Below, piece by piece: positions 7,785-13,022 of a stretch of 13,022 nucleotides of DNA. Origin of the DNA: Vulcanimicrobiota bacterium (GTDB lineage: Bacteria > Vulcanimicrobiota > Vulcanimicrobiia > Vulcanimicrobiales > Vulcanimicrobiaceae); assembly GCA_027306845.1 (NCBI GenBank), contig DAHUYY010000029.1, positions 1 to 13,022 on the forward strand, written 5' to 3'. The translations under genes and the position numbers were made by a program. The number at the start of each line of letters is the position of its first letter. The stretch's first letter is position 1. The notes beneath the pieces were generated by a model. That model searched no databases. It saw only the letters and a program-made list of their open reading frames with translations, and was not told the origin of the DNA.

Positions 7785-8134
7785 ACCAGTCGGAAAAACG
7801 GAACGGAACCGTCGTGCAGATTCACGCACACGGTGCGCTCGTGCGTTTGGAGAACGGCGAACTAGCGAGTATCAACGAGAGCGAAGTAGCGATCTATCGC
7901 AAATTCCTCGAACATGCAATGCAGGTCGACCGGGAGATCGAGCTGGCGGTGATCGCGCACGACCGTCGCTTGGAAGCGAAGGTGATTCCGCTGCAGCGCG
8001 ACGATGCGTTCGAAGAGCAGCTGATGCGTTTCAATAAAGGCGATGAAGAAGAACGTGCCGAGGCGTTGAACGACCCTCCGCCGTCGCGACGTCGGCGGTT
8101 CGTCCCGAAGAAACGCGACGATCCCAAACCTTGA
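7781..8134 (+). CDS. Small S1-like RNA-binding domain protein (YabR-like context)
   Basis: This 117-residue basic protein begins with what looks like an S1/OB-fold: NGTVVQIHAHGALVRLENGELASINESEV (about residues 8-36, read here as two strands, each under the S1 pattern of G-x-V-x-x-I/V followed by G-A-x-V), and later a strand IELAVIAHDRRLEAKV. The C-terminal third is acidic, then proline- and arginine-rich (PPPSRRRRFVPKK), as in RNA-binding tails. The S1 assignment is by pattern and rests partly on position: in Bacillus subtilis the S1 protein YabR follows divIC. The start is TTG (7781) overlapping the previous stop as TTGA, with no Shine-Dalgarno sequence visible, so translation probably comes from reinitiation. 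A role in translation or RNA binding is inferred; no specific substrate can be named. Confidence 0.75.
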   Translation: MNQSEKRNGTVVQIHAHGALVRLENGELASINESEVAIYRKFLEHAMQVDREIELAVIAHDRRLEAKVIPLQRDDAFEEQLMRFNKGDEEERAEALNDPPPSRRRRFVPKKRDDPKP

Positions 8135-9093
8135 GCGGCTACCTCGCCGTCATCTCGATCGGCACGAATTCAACGCGCGTTTTGCTCGCAGACGCACCTG
8201 AGGGGCACCCGCACGTTGCGCTCGAACGCTCGATCGGCACTCGTCTTGGCGAAGGCGTCGGCGAGAGCGGAGCGCTCGGCGAAGAACCGATGGAACGAAC
8301 CCTCGAAGCGGTGCGGGTGCACGTCGGAAGCGTGCGCGGCCACTATTTGCGGTTGTACGCCATCGCTACCAGCGCGGTCCGTCGTGCGACGAATCGCGAG
8401 CCCTTCGCACGCGCGGTCGAACGGATCGCCGGCGTTCCGTTGCGCGTACTGTCGGGCGAGGAAGAAGCAGCCGCATCGTTTCGCGGAGCGATAGCGAGCC
8501 TACCGGCGAGCCCCGGCACGATGACCGGAGCGATCGATGTCGGGGGTGGAAGTACGGAGTACGCGCTCGGTGACGGAGAGCTTCCGCAACGTTCGTTTTC
8601 GGCGGAGATCGGTGCGGTGCGCCTTACCGAGGCGGTGCCGCAACTCGCCGGCTTCACCGGAGCGGTGGAGGAAGAAGCGCTCGAACGGGCGCGAGCGATC
8701 GCTCGCGAGCGCCTCGCGGCATTTGCGGAATTTCGCGGCGCCGAACGTATCGCGCTCGTCGGCGGTAGTGCAACGAGCGCAGCCTCGGTGATTCGCGGCC
8801 GCCGCGGCAGGATCGAACGCTTCGAGCTCACGCGCGACTTGCTCGCCGCCACATTCGTGCGGCTCTGTTCGCTGGGTATCGAAGAGCGGCGAGCGCTCGA
8901 AGGCGTTAAAGCGCAGCGCGCCGATATTCTCCCAGCGGGCGTATTGATTCTCGCAACCGCCCTGGAGCGTTTGGAGGTCGATCGAGCGACGGTAACCGCG
9001 GGGGATCTCCTGCTCGGCTATCTCCTCCAACAGCAGGATGCGCTGGCGGCCGCGCGGCATCAGGGCAGAACGGGAGGGTGGTGGAATCGGTAG
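8131..9093 (+). CDS. Ppx/GppA-family phosphatase (exopolyphosphatase / pppGpp phosphohydrolase)
   Basis: This 320-residue protein belongs to the Ppx/GppA branch of the actin-like ATPase superfamily, which hydrolyses polyphosphate or pppGpp in the cytoplasm. It is the short form, without the C-terminal HD-like extension. Clear motifs are IGTNSTRVLLAD near the N-terminus, ATSAVRRATNREPF, LSGEEEA (107-113, holding the expected catalytic Glu), DVGGGSTE (136-143) and VGGSATS near 210-216. Unusually, the Asp expected just before IGTNS is Ser9 (codon TCG). Sequence does not decide between polyphosphate and pppGpp as substrate. It starts at TTG (8131), overlapping the previous stop as TTGA without a visible ribosome site. 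The last seven residues and the TAG stop lie inside tRNA-Leu, with the stop in the tRNA D-loop. Confidence 0.9.
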   Translation: MSGYLAVISIGTNSTRVLLADAPEGHPHVALERSIGTRLGEGVGESGALGEEPMERTLEAVRVHVGSVRGHYLRLYAIATSAVRRATNREPFARAVERIAGVPLRVLSGEEEAAASFRGAIASLPASPGTMTGAIDVGGGSTEYALGDGELPQRSFSAEIGAVRLTEAVPQLAGFTGAVEEEALERARAIARERLAAFAEFRGAERIALVGGSATSAASVIRGRRGRIERFELTRDLLAATFVRLCSLGIEERRALEGVKAQRADILPAGVLILATALERLEVDRATVTAGDLLLGYLLQQQDALAAARHQGRTGGWWNR

Positions 9094-9155
9094 ACACAGC
9101 AGACTTAAAATCTGCCGCTCGAAAGGGCATCCGGGTTCAAGCCCCGGCCTTCCCA
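9072..9155 (+). tRNA. tRNA-Leu (anticodon UAA)
   Basis: An 84-base class II tRNA folds cleanly. The acceptor stem is GGGAGGG (9072-9078) with CCTTCCC (9148-9154), seven pairs including one G-U. The D-stem is GTG/CAC (9081-9083 with 9095-9097) around a loop containing GGTAGA. The anticodon stem is GCAGA/TCTGC (9099-9103 with 9111-9115) with loop CTTAAAA and anticodon TAA at 9106-9108. The long variable arm is GCTC-GAAA-GGGC (9117-9128), and the T-stem is CCGGG/CCCGG with loop TTCAAGC. The discriminator is A at 9155, as expected for leucine. CCA is not encoded. It reads UUA (and possibly UUG) codons, which should be rare in this GC-rich genome. Its 5' 22 bases overlap the end of the ppx/gppA gene. 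Confidence 0.97.
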
Positions 9156-9187
9156 AATAATTTCATCGGCAACCAACGTGCACGCTC

Positions 9188-9192
9188 GGAGG
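9188..9192 (+). promoter_or_regulatory. Ribosome binding site of the flavin oxidoreductase gene
   Basis: GGAGG lies 11 bases before the ATG at 9204 and supports that start. It sits in the 48-base gap after tRNA-Leu. I see no convincing -35/-10 pair or terminator in that gap, so the gene may be read from upstream or from a promoter I cannot recognise. Confidence 0.7.
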
Positions 9193-9203
9193 TTTGAGCG
9201 GGC

Positions 9204-10298
9204 ATGTCCGCTTCATTGTTTTCGCCGTTCTCGCTGCGCTCTGTTGATATTTCCAATCGCGTCGTCGTTTCGCCGATGTGCCAATATTCGGCAATCGACG
9301 GCACCGCATCGGATTGGCATCTCGTTAACCTCGGCCATCTCGCTCTCTCCGGGCCGGGATTGGTATTCTTCGAGGCGACGCATGTCAATCCGGAAGGGCG
9401 TATCACGCCGCATTGCCTCGGCCTCTACAGCGACGAGAACGAACGCGGGCTCAAACGGGTCGTCGATTTTCTCAAGACGTGGTCGCAGAGTCGCGTCGGC
9501 ATTCAACTCGGCCACGCCGGGCGCAAGGGCGGAACGCGGCCGCCGTTTGCCGTCGGCGATTTGCCGCCCGATCCGCCGCTCTGGAGACCGGTCGCACCGA
9601 GCGCGCTTGCCTATGACGAAGGTTGGGCGCAGCCGCTCGCGCTCGACCGGAACGGAATCGCAAGAACGATCGCGGATTTTGTCGCGGCGGCGAAACGCGC
9701 GCAGCGTGCCGGCGTCGAGGTGGTGGAGCTCCATTTCGCGCACGGGTATCTCGCGCATCAATTTCTCTCGCCGTTGAGCAACCGACGCGACGACGAGTAC
9801 GGCGGATCGCTGGAGAACCGCATGCGTTTTCCGTTGGAACTCTTTACAGCGGTGCGCGAAGCGCTGCCCGCGGAGATGCCGGTCGGCGTTCGCGTCTCGG
9901 CGACCGATTTCGTCGAAGGCGGTTGGGATCTCGAATCGTCGATTACGTTGGTGCGACGGCTCGCCGAACGCGGTTGCGACTTCGTCGACGTCAGTGGGGG
10001 CGGGCTCTCGCCATTACAGAAGATTCATCCGGCGCCGGGCTATCAGGTGGATTTTGCGAAAGCGATCCGTGCGGCGACGGGAATGGCGACGATCGCCGTG
10101 GGGATGATCGTCGACCCCGAGCATGCCGATCGCATCGTACGCGACGGAGAGGCCGATTTTGTAGCGCTCGCGCGCGGCTTTCTGCGCGATCCACGCTGGC
10201 TCTGGAACGCCGCCGATACGTTGGGAGGCGAGAGTTTCGTGCCGCCGCAGTACCAGCGCGGCCGTCAGATCGCGATCCCGAAACCCAGCCCCAGATAA
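9204..10298 (+). CDS. Old yellow enzyme family NAD(P)H:flavin oxidoreductase, YqjM-like (class III)
   Basis: This 364-residue FMN enzyme would reduce activated C=C bonds (enals, enones, nitro compounds) with NAD(P)H in the cytoplasm. It has the TIM-barrel pattern of the YqjM/XenA group. SPMCQYS near the N-terminus puts Cys26 and Tyr28 exactly where Bacillus YqjM has its redox-tuning Cys26 and its Tyr28. QLGHAGRK lies at 101-108, and the substrate-anion pair H177/H180 lies in ELHFAHGY (175-182), followed by FLSPLSNRRDDEYGGSLENR. Phosphate and flavin binding segments near VGMIVDPEHAD and FVALARGFLRDP complete the fold. The length is slightly above YqjM. The physiological substrate is unknown; detoxification or redox stress is the usual suggestion. 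The gene ends tail-to-tail with the next one, overlapping it by 34 bases. Confidence 0.95.
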   Translation: MSASLFSPFSLRSVDISNRVVVSPMCQYSAIDGTASDWHLVNLGHLALSGPGLVFFEATHVNPEGRITPHCLGLYSDENERGLKRVVDFLKTWSQSRVGIQLGHAGRKGGTRPPFAVGDLPPDPPLWRPVAPSALAYDEGWAQPLALDRNGIARTIADFVAAAKRAQRAGVEVVELHFAHGYLAHQFLSPLSNRRDDEYGGSLENRMRFPLELFTAVREALPAEMPVGVRVSATDFVEGGWDLESSITLVRRLAERGCDFVDVSGGGLSPLQKIHPAPGYQVDFAKAIRAATGMATIAVGMIVDPEHADRIVRDGEADFVALARGFLRDPRWLWNAADTLGGESFVPPQYQRGRQIAIPKPSPR

Positions 10299-11056
10299 TG
10301 CGAGCGTACGCCGGCGCTCGTCGATTGAGCGGCCTCGATATCGAGTTCGAGCGTCGGCGTCGCTTCGTACTGGAAGCCGCCGTCGACCGTAAAGGCGCCG
10401 GGGGCTTCGGGCGCGGTACGCGAGAGCGCGACGCCCTCGAGGTAGGCCTGAAAGCGCGGCGTCAGGAGATCTGTTAGCGCCATCGAGGGTTGGAGAGCGA
10501 GGTAGCGCTGCCGCCTGCCGCCCTTCGTAAATCCGCTGGTATCGATCGCCGAGATCGTGGCCCCGAGCCCCGAGCGCGCACCTAACGCCGTCGCGAGATC
10601 GAGATTGAGCGTCGTCGACGGCGCCCCTAGGGTCACCCCCGCCGGCGCGGTTGGGAGGCTCTGGATCAGATCGAAGGCACCGCCGAGGGTCGGCCGGTCG
10701 AGGAACTGCCACTTGAGCCCCACGCCGAGGTCTTGAAGCCCCGCTGCGGGCAGCGCGCTCCCGATGACGAGGTTGGGGCCGTTGATATCGGCTTCGAAGC
10801 CATGGCCGAGCCCGTAACGCAGGAAGCCCTGCCCCACGCTCACGTTGCTACCGGCGGCATCGACGGTGTTCTGAATGCCGAACTCGCCGACGAAGCGGTG
10901 TCGTGCTACGGCGCAGGTGGAGAAACCGATCGTCGGACGGTTGAGAATCGCTAAGAGCCCCCCATCGCAGAGGCTCGCCGGTTTTGGCGCCGTCGCGGCT
11001 CCCAGCGTTGCCGCCAGGGTTGCGGCGAGGGCGAGCGCGCGACATGTCGAAAGCAT
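10265..11056 (-). CDS. Secreted putative outer-membrane beta-barrel protein (transporter / Phenol_MetA_deg-like)
   Basis: This 263-residue protein has a Sec-type signal: Met-Leu-Ser-Thr-Cys-Arg, then an Ala/Leu-rich core to about residue 20 and a likely cleavage site around 20-23. The mature part lacks long hydrophobic helices and alternates short amphipathic strands with turns, for example VSVGQGFLRYGLGHGFEADI, DLGVGLKWQFLDRP, FQYEATPTLELDIEAA and the terminal HYLGLGFGIAI. The GLGLKxxFLD and late xxTPxLELD patterns recall the PF13557 group of putative outer-membrane channels, so I place it there tentatively. It suggests a diderm envelope. The final residue is Ile and not the usual Phe. The ATG at 11056 is the only start I see before the signal sequence, but its GAGAGG directly abuts it; a much stronger site upstream serves another frame. 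Cargo and function are unknown. Confidence 0.72.
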   Translation of the reverse strand: MLSTCRALALAATLAATLGAATAPKPASLCDGGLLAILNRPTIGFSTCAVARHRFVGEFGIQNTVDAAGSNVSVGQGFLRYGLGHGFEADINGPNLVIGSALPAAGLQDLGVGLKWQFLDRPTLGGAFDLIQSLPTAPAGVTLGAPSTTLNLDLATALGARSGLGATISAIDTSGFTKGGRRQRYLALQPSMALTDLLTPRFQAYLEGVALSRTAPEAPGAFTVDGGFQYEATPTLELDIEAAQSTSAGVRSHYLGLGFGIAI

Positions 11057-11111
11057 CCTCTCGACCTTTGCAGGCGCGAAAGTGTCTCCCCTGCTCGTAG
11101 GATGGCACGGA

Positions 11112-11139
11112 ATGCCTCCTTCGTAGTGAGATGAGGCAT
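11112..11139. repeat. Perfect inverted repeat, 7-base arms, in the divergent region
   Basis: ATGCCTC (11112-11118) is matched exactly by GAGGCAT (11133-11139) across a 14-base spacer. The spacing suits either a dimeric repressor operator between divergent genes or an RNA hairpin. On the minus strand the second arm contains part of the AAGGAGG ribosome site, so a hairpin would mask it. The match is visible; the function is inference, and arms of this size can arise by chance. Confidence 0.5.
11115..11121 (-). promoter_or_regulatory. Perfect Shine-Dalgarno sequence on the minus strand, out of frame with the beta-barrel gene
   Basis: AAGGAGG read on the minus strand is followed after 6 bases by GTG (11108-11106). 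That GTG opens a frame different from the secreted protein, whose ATG lies 52 bases further on. The site may translate a short leader peptide, may mark the true start if a one-base assembly error lies between, or may be accidental. It overlaps one arm of the inverted repeat. Confidence 0.45.
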
Positions 11140-11167
11140 CGCTTCGATACGTTTCCCGTTCATCTAC

Positions 11168-11173
11168 AGGAGG
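11168..11173 (+). promoter_or_regulatory. Ribosome binding site of etfB
   Basis: AGGAGG lies 11 bases before the GTG at 11185. It decides that start over the in-frame ATG at 11131, which has nothing comparable upstream. Confidence 0.75.
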
Positions 11174-11184
11174 ACGCCGTACAC

Positions 11185-11973
11185 GTGAAAATCGTGGTCA
11201 CCGTCAAGTTGGTTCCCGATCCCAACGGCGAGAAAAAAATCGACCCCGCAACCAAGCGATGGGTGCGCACGGGCGTCGAAACCGTTATCAATCCCTACGA
11301 CGAGTACGCATTAGAAGCTGCGTTGCAGCTCAAGGAGCGCATCGGCGGTGACAGCACGGTGACGGTGTTCTGCATGTCACCCGAATCGCTGAAAGAATCG
11401 TTGCGCAAAGCGCTGGCGATGGGCGCAGATGGTGCGGTCATGCTCAGCGATAGTTCGCTTGAGGGAAGCGATGTATGGGCGAGCGCGCACGCAATGAGCC
11501 TCGCGCTCAAGCGTATCGGCTTCGATATTCTCATCGTCGGTGGACTCACCGATGACGGGAGCACCGGGGCGGTTCCCGGTGCACTCGCGGAATTTCTCGG
11601 GGTGCCCTGCCTGACGAACGTGCGGAAGATCGATGTTGCCGACGGGAAGGTGCGTGTCGAGCGTGAGACCGATAGCGGCTATCAAGAAGTAACCGGAGCG
11701 CTTCCGATGCTGGTTACGACCGCGTTGACGATCGGCGAACCGCGATACCCGTCGCTCAAAGGCATTATGGGCGCGAAGAAAAAGCCGATCGAAATGTTGA
11801 GCGTCGCCGATATCGGCGCCGCCGATGCCGTTGGATCGACGGGATCGAAGACGGAGTTACTCTCCTTCGCACCGCCGCCGGCACGCGGTGCAGGGCAAAT
11901 CGTCACCCCGGAGGACCCCGCCGCAGGTGCGGCGGCGATTCTCGCTTTTCTTAAAGATAAAAAGTTGGTGTAA
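11185..11973 (+). CDS. etfB: Electron transfer flavoprotein subunit beta
   Basis: EtfB is the small subunit of the heterodimeric flavoprotein that carries electrons from dehydrogenases, such as acyl-CoA dehydrogenases, to the membrane quinone pool; it binds AMP or, in bifurcating types, a second FAD. From GTG 11185 it has 262 residues, a usual length. It opens with the typical KIVVTVKLVPDP, followed by NPYDEYALEAALQLKE, ALAMGADGAVMLSD and GLTDDGSTGAVPGALAEFLG. It then carries the family signature running from VERETDSGYQEV through LPMLVTTALTIGEPRYP to GIMGAKKKPIE. The GTG start is supported by AGGAGG and by homology of the first residues. Its TAA stop overlaps the etfA start by one base (TAATG), which fits stoichiometric synthesis. 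I cannot tell bifurcating from ordinary type by reading alone. Confidence 0.95.
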   Translation: MKIVVTVKLVPDPNGEKKIDPATKRWVRTGVETVINPYDEYALEAALQLKERIGGDSTVTVFCMSPESLKESLRKALAMGADGAVMLSDSSLEGSDVWASAHAMSLALKRIGFDILIVGGLTDDGSTGAVPGALAEFLGVPCLTNVRKIDVADGKVRVERETDSGYQEVTGALPMLVTTALTIGEPRYPSLKGIMGAKKKPIEMLSVADIGAADAVGSTGSKTELLSFAPPPARGAGQIVTPEDPAAGAAAILAFLKDKKLV

Positions 11974-12947
11974 TGAAAAACGTCATCGTTTACGTCGAGC
12001 AGAAGAAGGGCGCGACGCGTAAGGTCACCTTCGAAATGCTGACCGAGGCACGGAAAATCGCCGACGCACTCGGCGGCCGCGCCGTCGCCGTGGTGCTCGG
12101 AGCCGGTGCCGCACAGGTCGCAGAGCAACTGAAGAACTACCCGGTCGACGCGGTGCAAGTCGTCGAAGACCCGGCGGTCGATACGTTCTTGCTCGATCCG
12201 ATCGTTCATTATCTTGAGGTGGCGGCGAAGAATGTCGGCCCGTCGCTGCTCCTCATTCCCAACACGCTCTCGGGAAGAGATCTCGCCGGAAGGCTCGTCG
12301 CGCGACTCAACGCCGGTATCGCCGCCGACGTCACGGAGATCGCGGCGACGAACGGTCGCGTCGAGTGCGTTTCGCCGAAACTCGGCGGTGCGCTGGTGAC
12401 CCACTGCGTCTTGCGCGCCGGTGATTACGGCATTGCGACGATTCGCCCGGGTGCATTTAACGCCGCGCCCGGCGGCAGCGGTGCTGCAATCGAACGGCAC
12501 GACGCGCAGAGCGCGCAGTATCCCCTCGCCATCGAACGCGATGTCGAAGAGGGCTCGGGCGAGATGGCGCTTGAAGAGGCGCCGGTCGTCATCGCCGGCG
12601 GGCGCGGCATGGGCGGCGCCGAGCCGTTCACGACGATGCTCAAACCGCTTGCCGATGCATTCGGCGGAGCGGTCGGTGCATCGCGCGCCGCAGCCGACGC
12701 CGGATGGGTAAGCTATAGCTTGCAGATCGGACAGACCGGTAAAACGGTCAGCCCGCCGCTCTATATCGCCGTCGGTATCTCCGGCGCGATCCAGCATAAG
12801 GTCGGCATGCGCGCATCGGGTACGATCGTCGCGATCAATAAAGATGCCTCGGCTCCGATCGCCGAAGTCGCCGATCTCACCGTGGTCGGCGATGCATTTG
12901 CAATCGTTCCGGAATTGACGAAGCTCGTCACGGCGGCGAAACAGTGA
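11973..12947 (+). CDS. etfA: Electron transfer flavoprotein subunit alpha
   Basis: EtfA is the large subunit of the heterodimer and binds the electron-carrying FAD. The 324 residues are normal in length. The N-terminal domain starts with VIVYVEQKKG, with LIPNTLSGRDLAGRLVARL near residue 100. The C-terminal FAD domain begins around 205 with VVIAGGRGMGG, followed by GASRAAADAGW, a QIGQTGKTVSPPLYIA segment and the alpha signature GISGAIQHKVGMRASGTIVAINKDASAPI (two adjacent blocks, GISGAIQHKVGM and SGTIVAINKD). All FAD contacts expected from the family appear kept. It overlaps etfB by one base, and its TGA stop overlaps the GTG of the next gene. No ETF-quinone oxidoreductase or acyl-CoA dehydrogenase lies in the window, so the electron partners are unknown. 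Confidence 0.97.
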   Translation: MKNVIVYVEQKKGATRKVTFEMLTEARKIADALGGRAVAVVLGAGAAQVAEQLKNYPVDAVQVVEDPAVDTFLLDPIVHYLEVAAKNVGPSLLLIPNTLSGRDLAGRLVARLNAGIAADVTEIAATNGRVECVSPKLGGALVTHCVLRAGDYGIATIRPGAFNAAPGGSGAAIERHDAQSAQYPLAIERDVEEGSGEMALEEAPVVIAGGRGMGGAEPFTTMLKPLADAFGGAVGASRAAADAGWVSYSLQIGQTGKTVSPPLYIAVGISGAIQHKVGMRASGTIVAINKDASAPIAEVADLTVVGDAFAIVPELTKLVTAAKQ

Positions 12948-13022
12948 GGCGCCTTCGCCTCGTCGCGCTCGTCGCGCTCTTTCTTGGCGCACTCGTTCTC
13001 GCGGGCACGCCGCAAGCGAGCG
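12944..13022 (+). CDS. Start of a secreted protein (signal peptide only; 3' truncated by window)
   Basis: A GTG at 12944 overlaps the etfA stop as GTGA and opens a frame that stays open for 26 codons to the window end. The residues MRRLRLVALVALFLGALVL and then AGTPQAS form a textbook Sec signal: a basic start with three Arg, a hydrophobic core and a small-residue cleavage region. No lipobox Cys is visible. The core contains a small tandem repeat at DNA level (GTCGCGCTC twice). The mature protein lies outside, so its function cannot be named. The overlap suggests co-translation with etfBA. Confidence 0.65.
   Translation, partial: MRRLRLVALVALFLGALVLAGTPQAS

Larger units (their letters stand above)
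11057..11184. promoter_or_regulatory. Divergent intergenic region between the beta-barrel gene (-) and etfBA (+)
   Basis: This 128-base gap must hold the promoter of the minus-strand secreted protein and most likely that of etfBA. I could not find a convincing sigma-70 type -35/-10 pair on either strand. It contains the inverted repeat at 11112-11139, a perfect minus-strand Shine-Dalgarno sequence at 11115-11121 and the etfB ribosome site at 11168-11173. An in-frame ATG at 11131 could extend etfB by 18 residues but has no ribosome site and precedes the conserved start. Confidence 0.6.

Noticed and set aside
9156..9187. Possible terminator or promoter after tRNA-Leu
   Set aside because: There is no hairpin followed by a T run and no clear -35/-10 pair.
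9116..9203. Possible integration site at the 3' end of tRNA-Leu
   Set aside because: I saw no integrase gene and no second copy of the tRNA 3' end in the window.
9623..10477. 284-codon plus-strand frame overlapping the oxidoreductase and barrel genes
   Set aside because: It is extremely Arg-rich and out of frame with a well-supported old yellow enzyme, with no ribosome site.
10848..11108. 86-codon minus-strand frame from a GTG with a perfect ribosome site
   Set aside because: Beyond its first codons it is an Arg-rich off-frame reading of the signal-peptide gene. The ribosome site is reported separately, but I do not call this frame a gene.
11131..11184. ATG-initiated longer form of EtfB
   Set aside because: It has no ribosome site, it would include the Shine-Dalgarno sequence of the real start, and the family starts at the KIVVTVK segment.
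12955..12978. Tandem 9-base repeat GTCGCGCTC
   Set aside because: It is two copies inside a signal peptide core, explained by its Val-Ala-Leu repetition.
11682..12992. 436-codon open frame on the minus strand opposite etfB and etfA
   Set aside because: It mirrors two well-recognised flavoprotein genes, is rich in Arg and Asp as expected from GC-rich antisense frames, and shows no family motif.

Overview
The window is a high-GC (roughly 60% or more by eye), densely packed piece of bacterial chromosome. Fourteen protein-coding genes, two of them cut by the window edges, and one tRNA fill almost all of it. No stretch over 300 bases lacks a gene; the longest gap is the 128-base divergent region 11057-11184. 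I see no mobile element, CRISPR array or other sign of horizontal transfer. The lineage is inferred. A beta-barrel-like secreted protein suggests a diderm cell, while the order ftsB/divIC-like, S1-like, ppx/gppA resembles arrangements known in Firmicutes (divIC-yabR) and Actinobacteria (divIC-small gene-ppx). A diderm high-GC Terrabacteria-type lineage such as Candidatus Eremiobacterota (WPS-2) would fit, but this is only a guess from one window.

Region 1 (1-9155, + strand) reads as one long co-directional run. It holds the dnaJ 3' end, rsmE, two tandem membrane-anchored PAS-PAS-GAF-GGDEF diguanylate cyclases, a DPM1-like family 2 glycosyltransferase, accD, accA, an FtsB/DivIC-like division protein, a small S1-like RNA-binding protein, a Ppx/GppA phosphatase and tRNA-Leu(UAA). 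Gaps are at most 13 bases. The last four protein junctions are 4-base start/stop overlaps (ATGA, GTGA, TTGA, TTGA), and the phosphatase reads 22 bases into the tRNA gene. The run joins protein quality control, ribosome modification, c-di-GMP signalling, polyprenyl-linked glycosylation, the first committed step of fatty acid synthesis, cell division and (p)ppGpp/polyphosphate metabolism.

Region 2 (9188-11056) holds an old-yellow-enzyme flavin oxidoreductase on the + strand. It converges, with a 34-base tail-to-tail overlap, on a secreted putative outer-membrane beta-barrel gene on the - strand.

Region 3 (11057-13022) begins with a short divergent regulatory region that contains a perfect 7-base-arm inverted repeat. 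It continues with etfB and etfA, the two subunits of an electron-transfer flavoprotein, and then the first 26 codons of a signal-peptide protein whose start overlaps the etfA stop.

Most of this is ordinary core genome and I found no clearly new multi-gene defence or metabolic system. The points most worth a second look are the two cyclase paralogues with different inhibitory sites, a Ppx/GppA protein lacking its first conserved Asp, the ppx-tRNA overlap, the chain of non-AUG coupled starts, and a strong Shine-Dalgarno sequence that is half of an inverted repeat and out of frame with the secreted protein.
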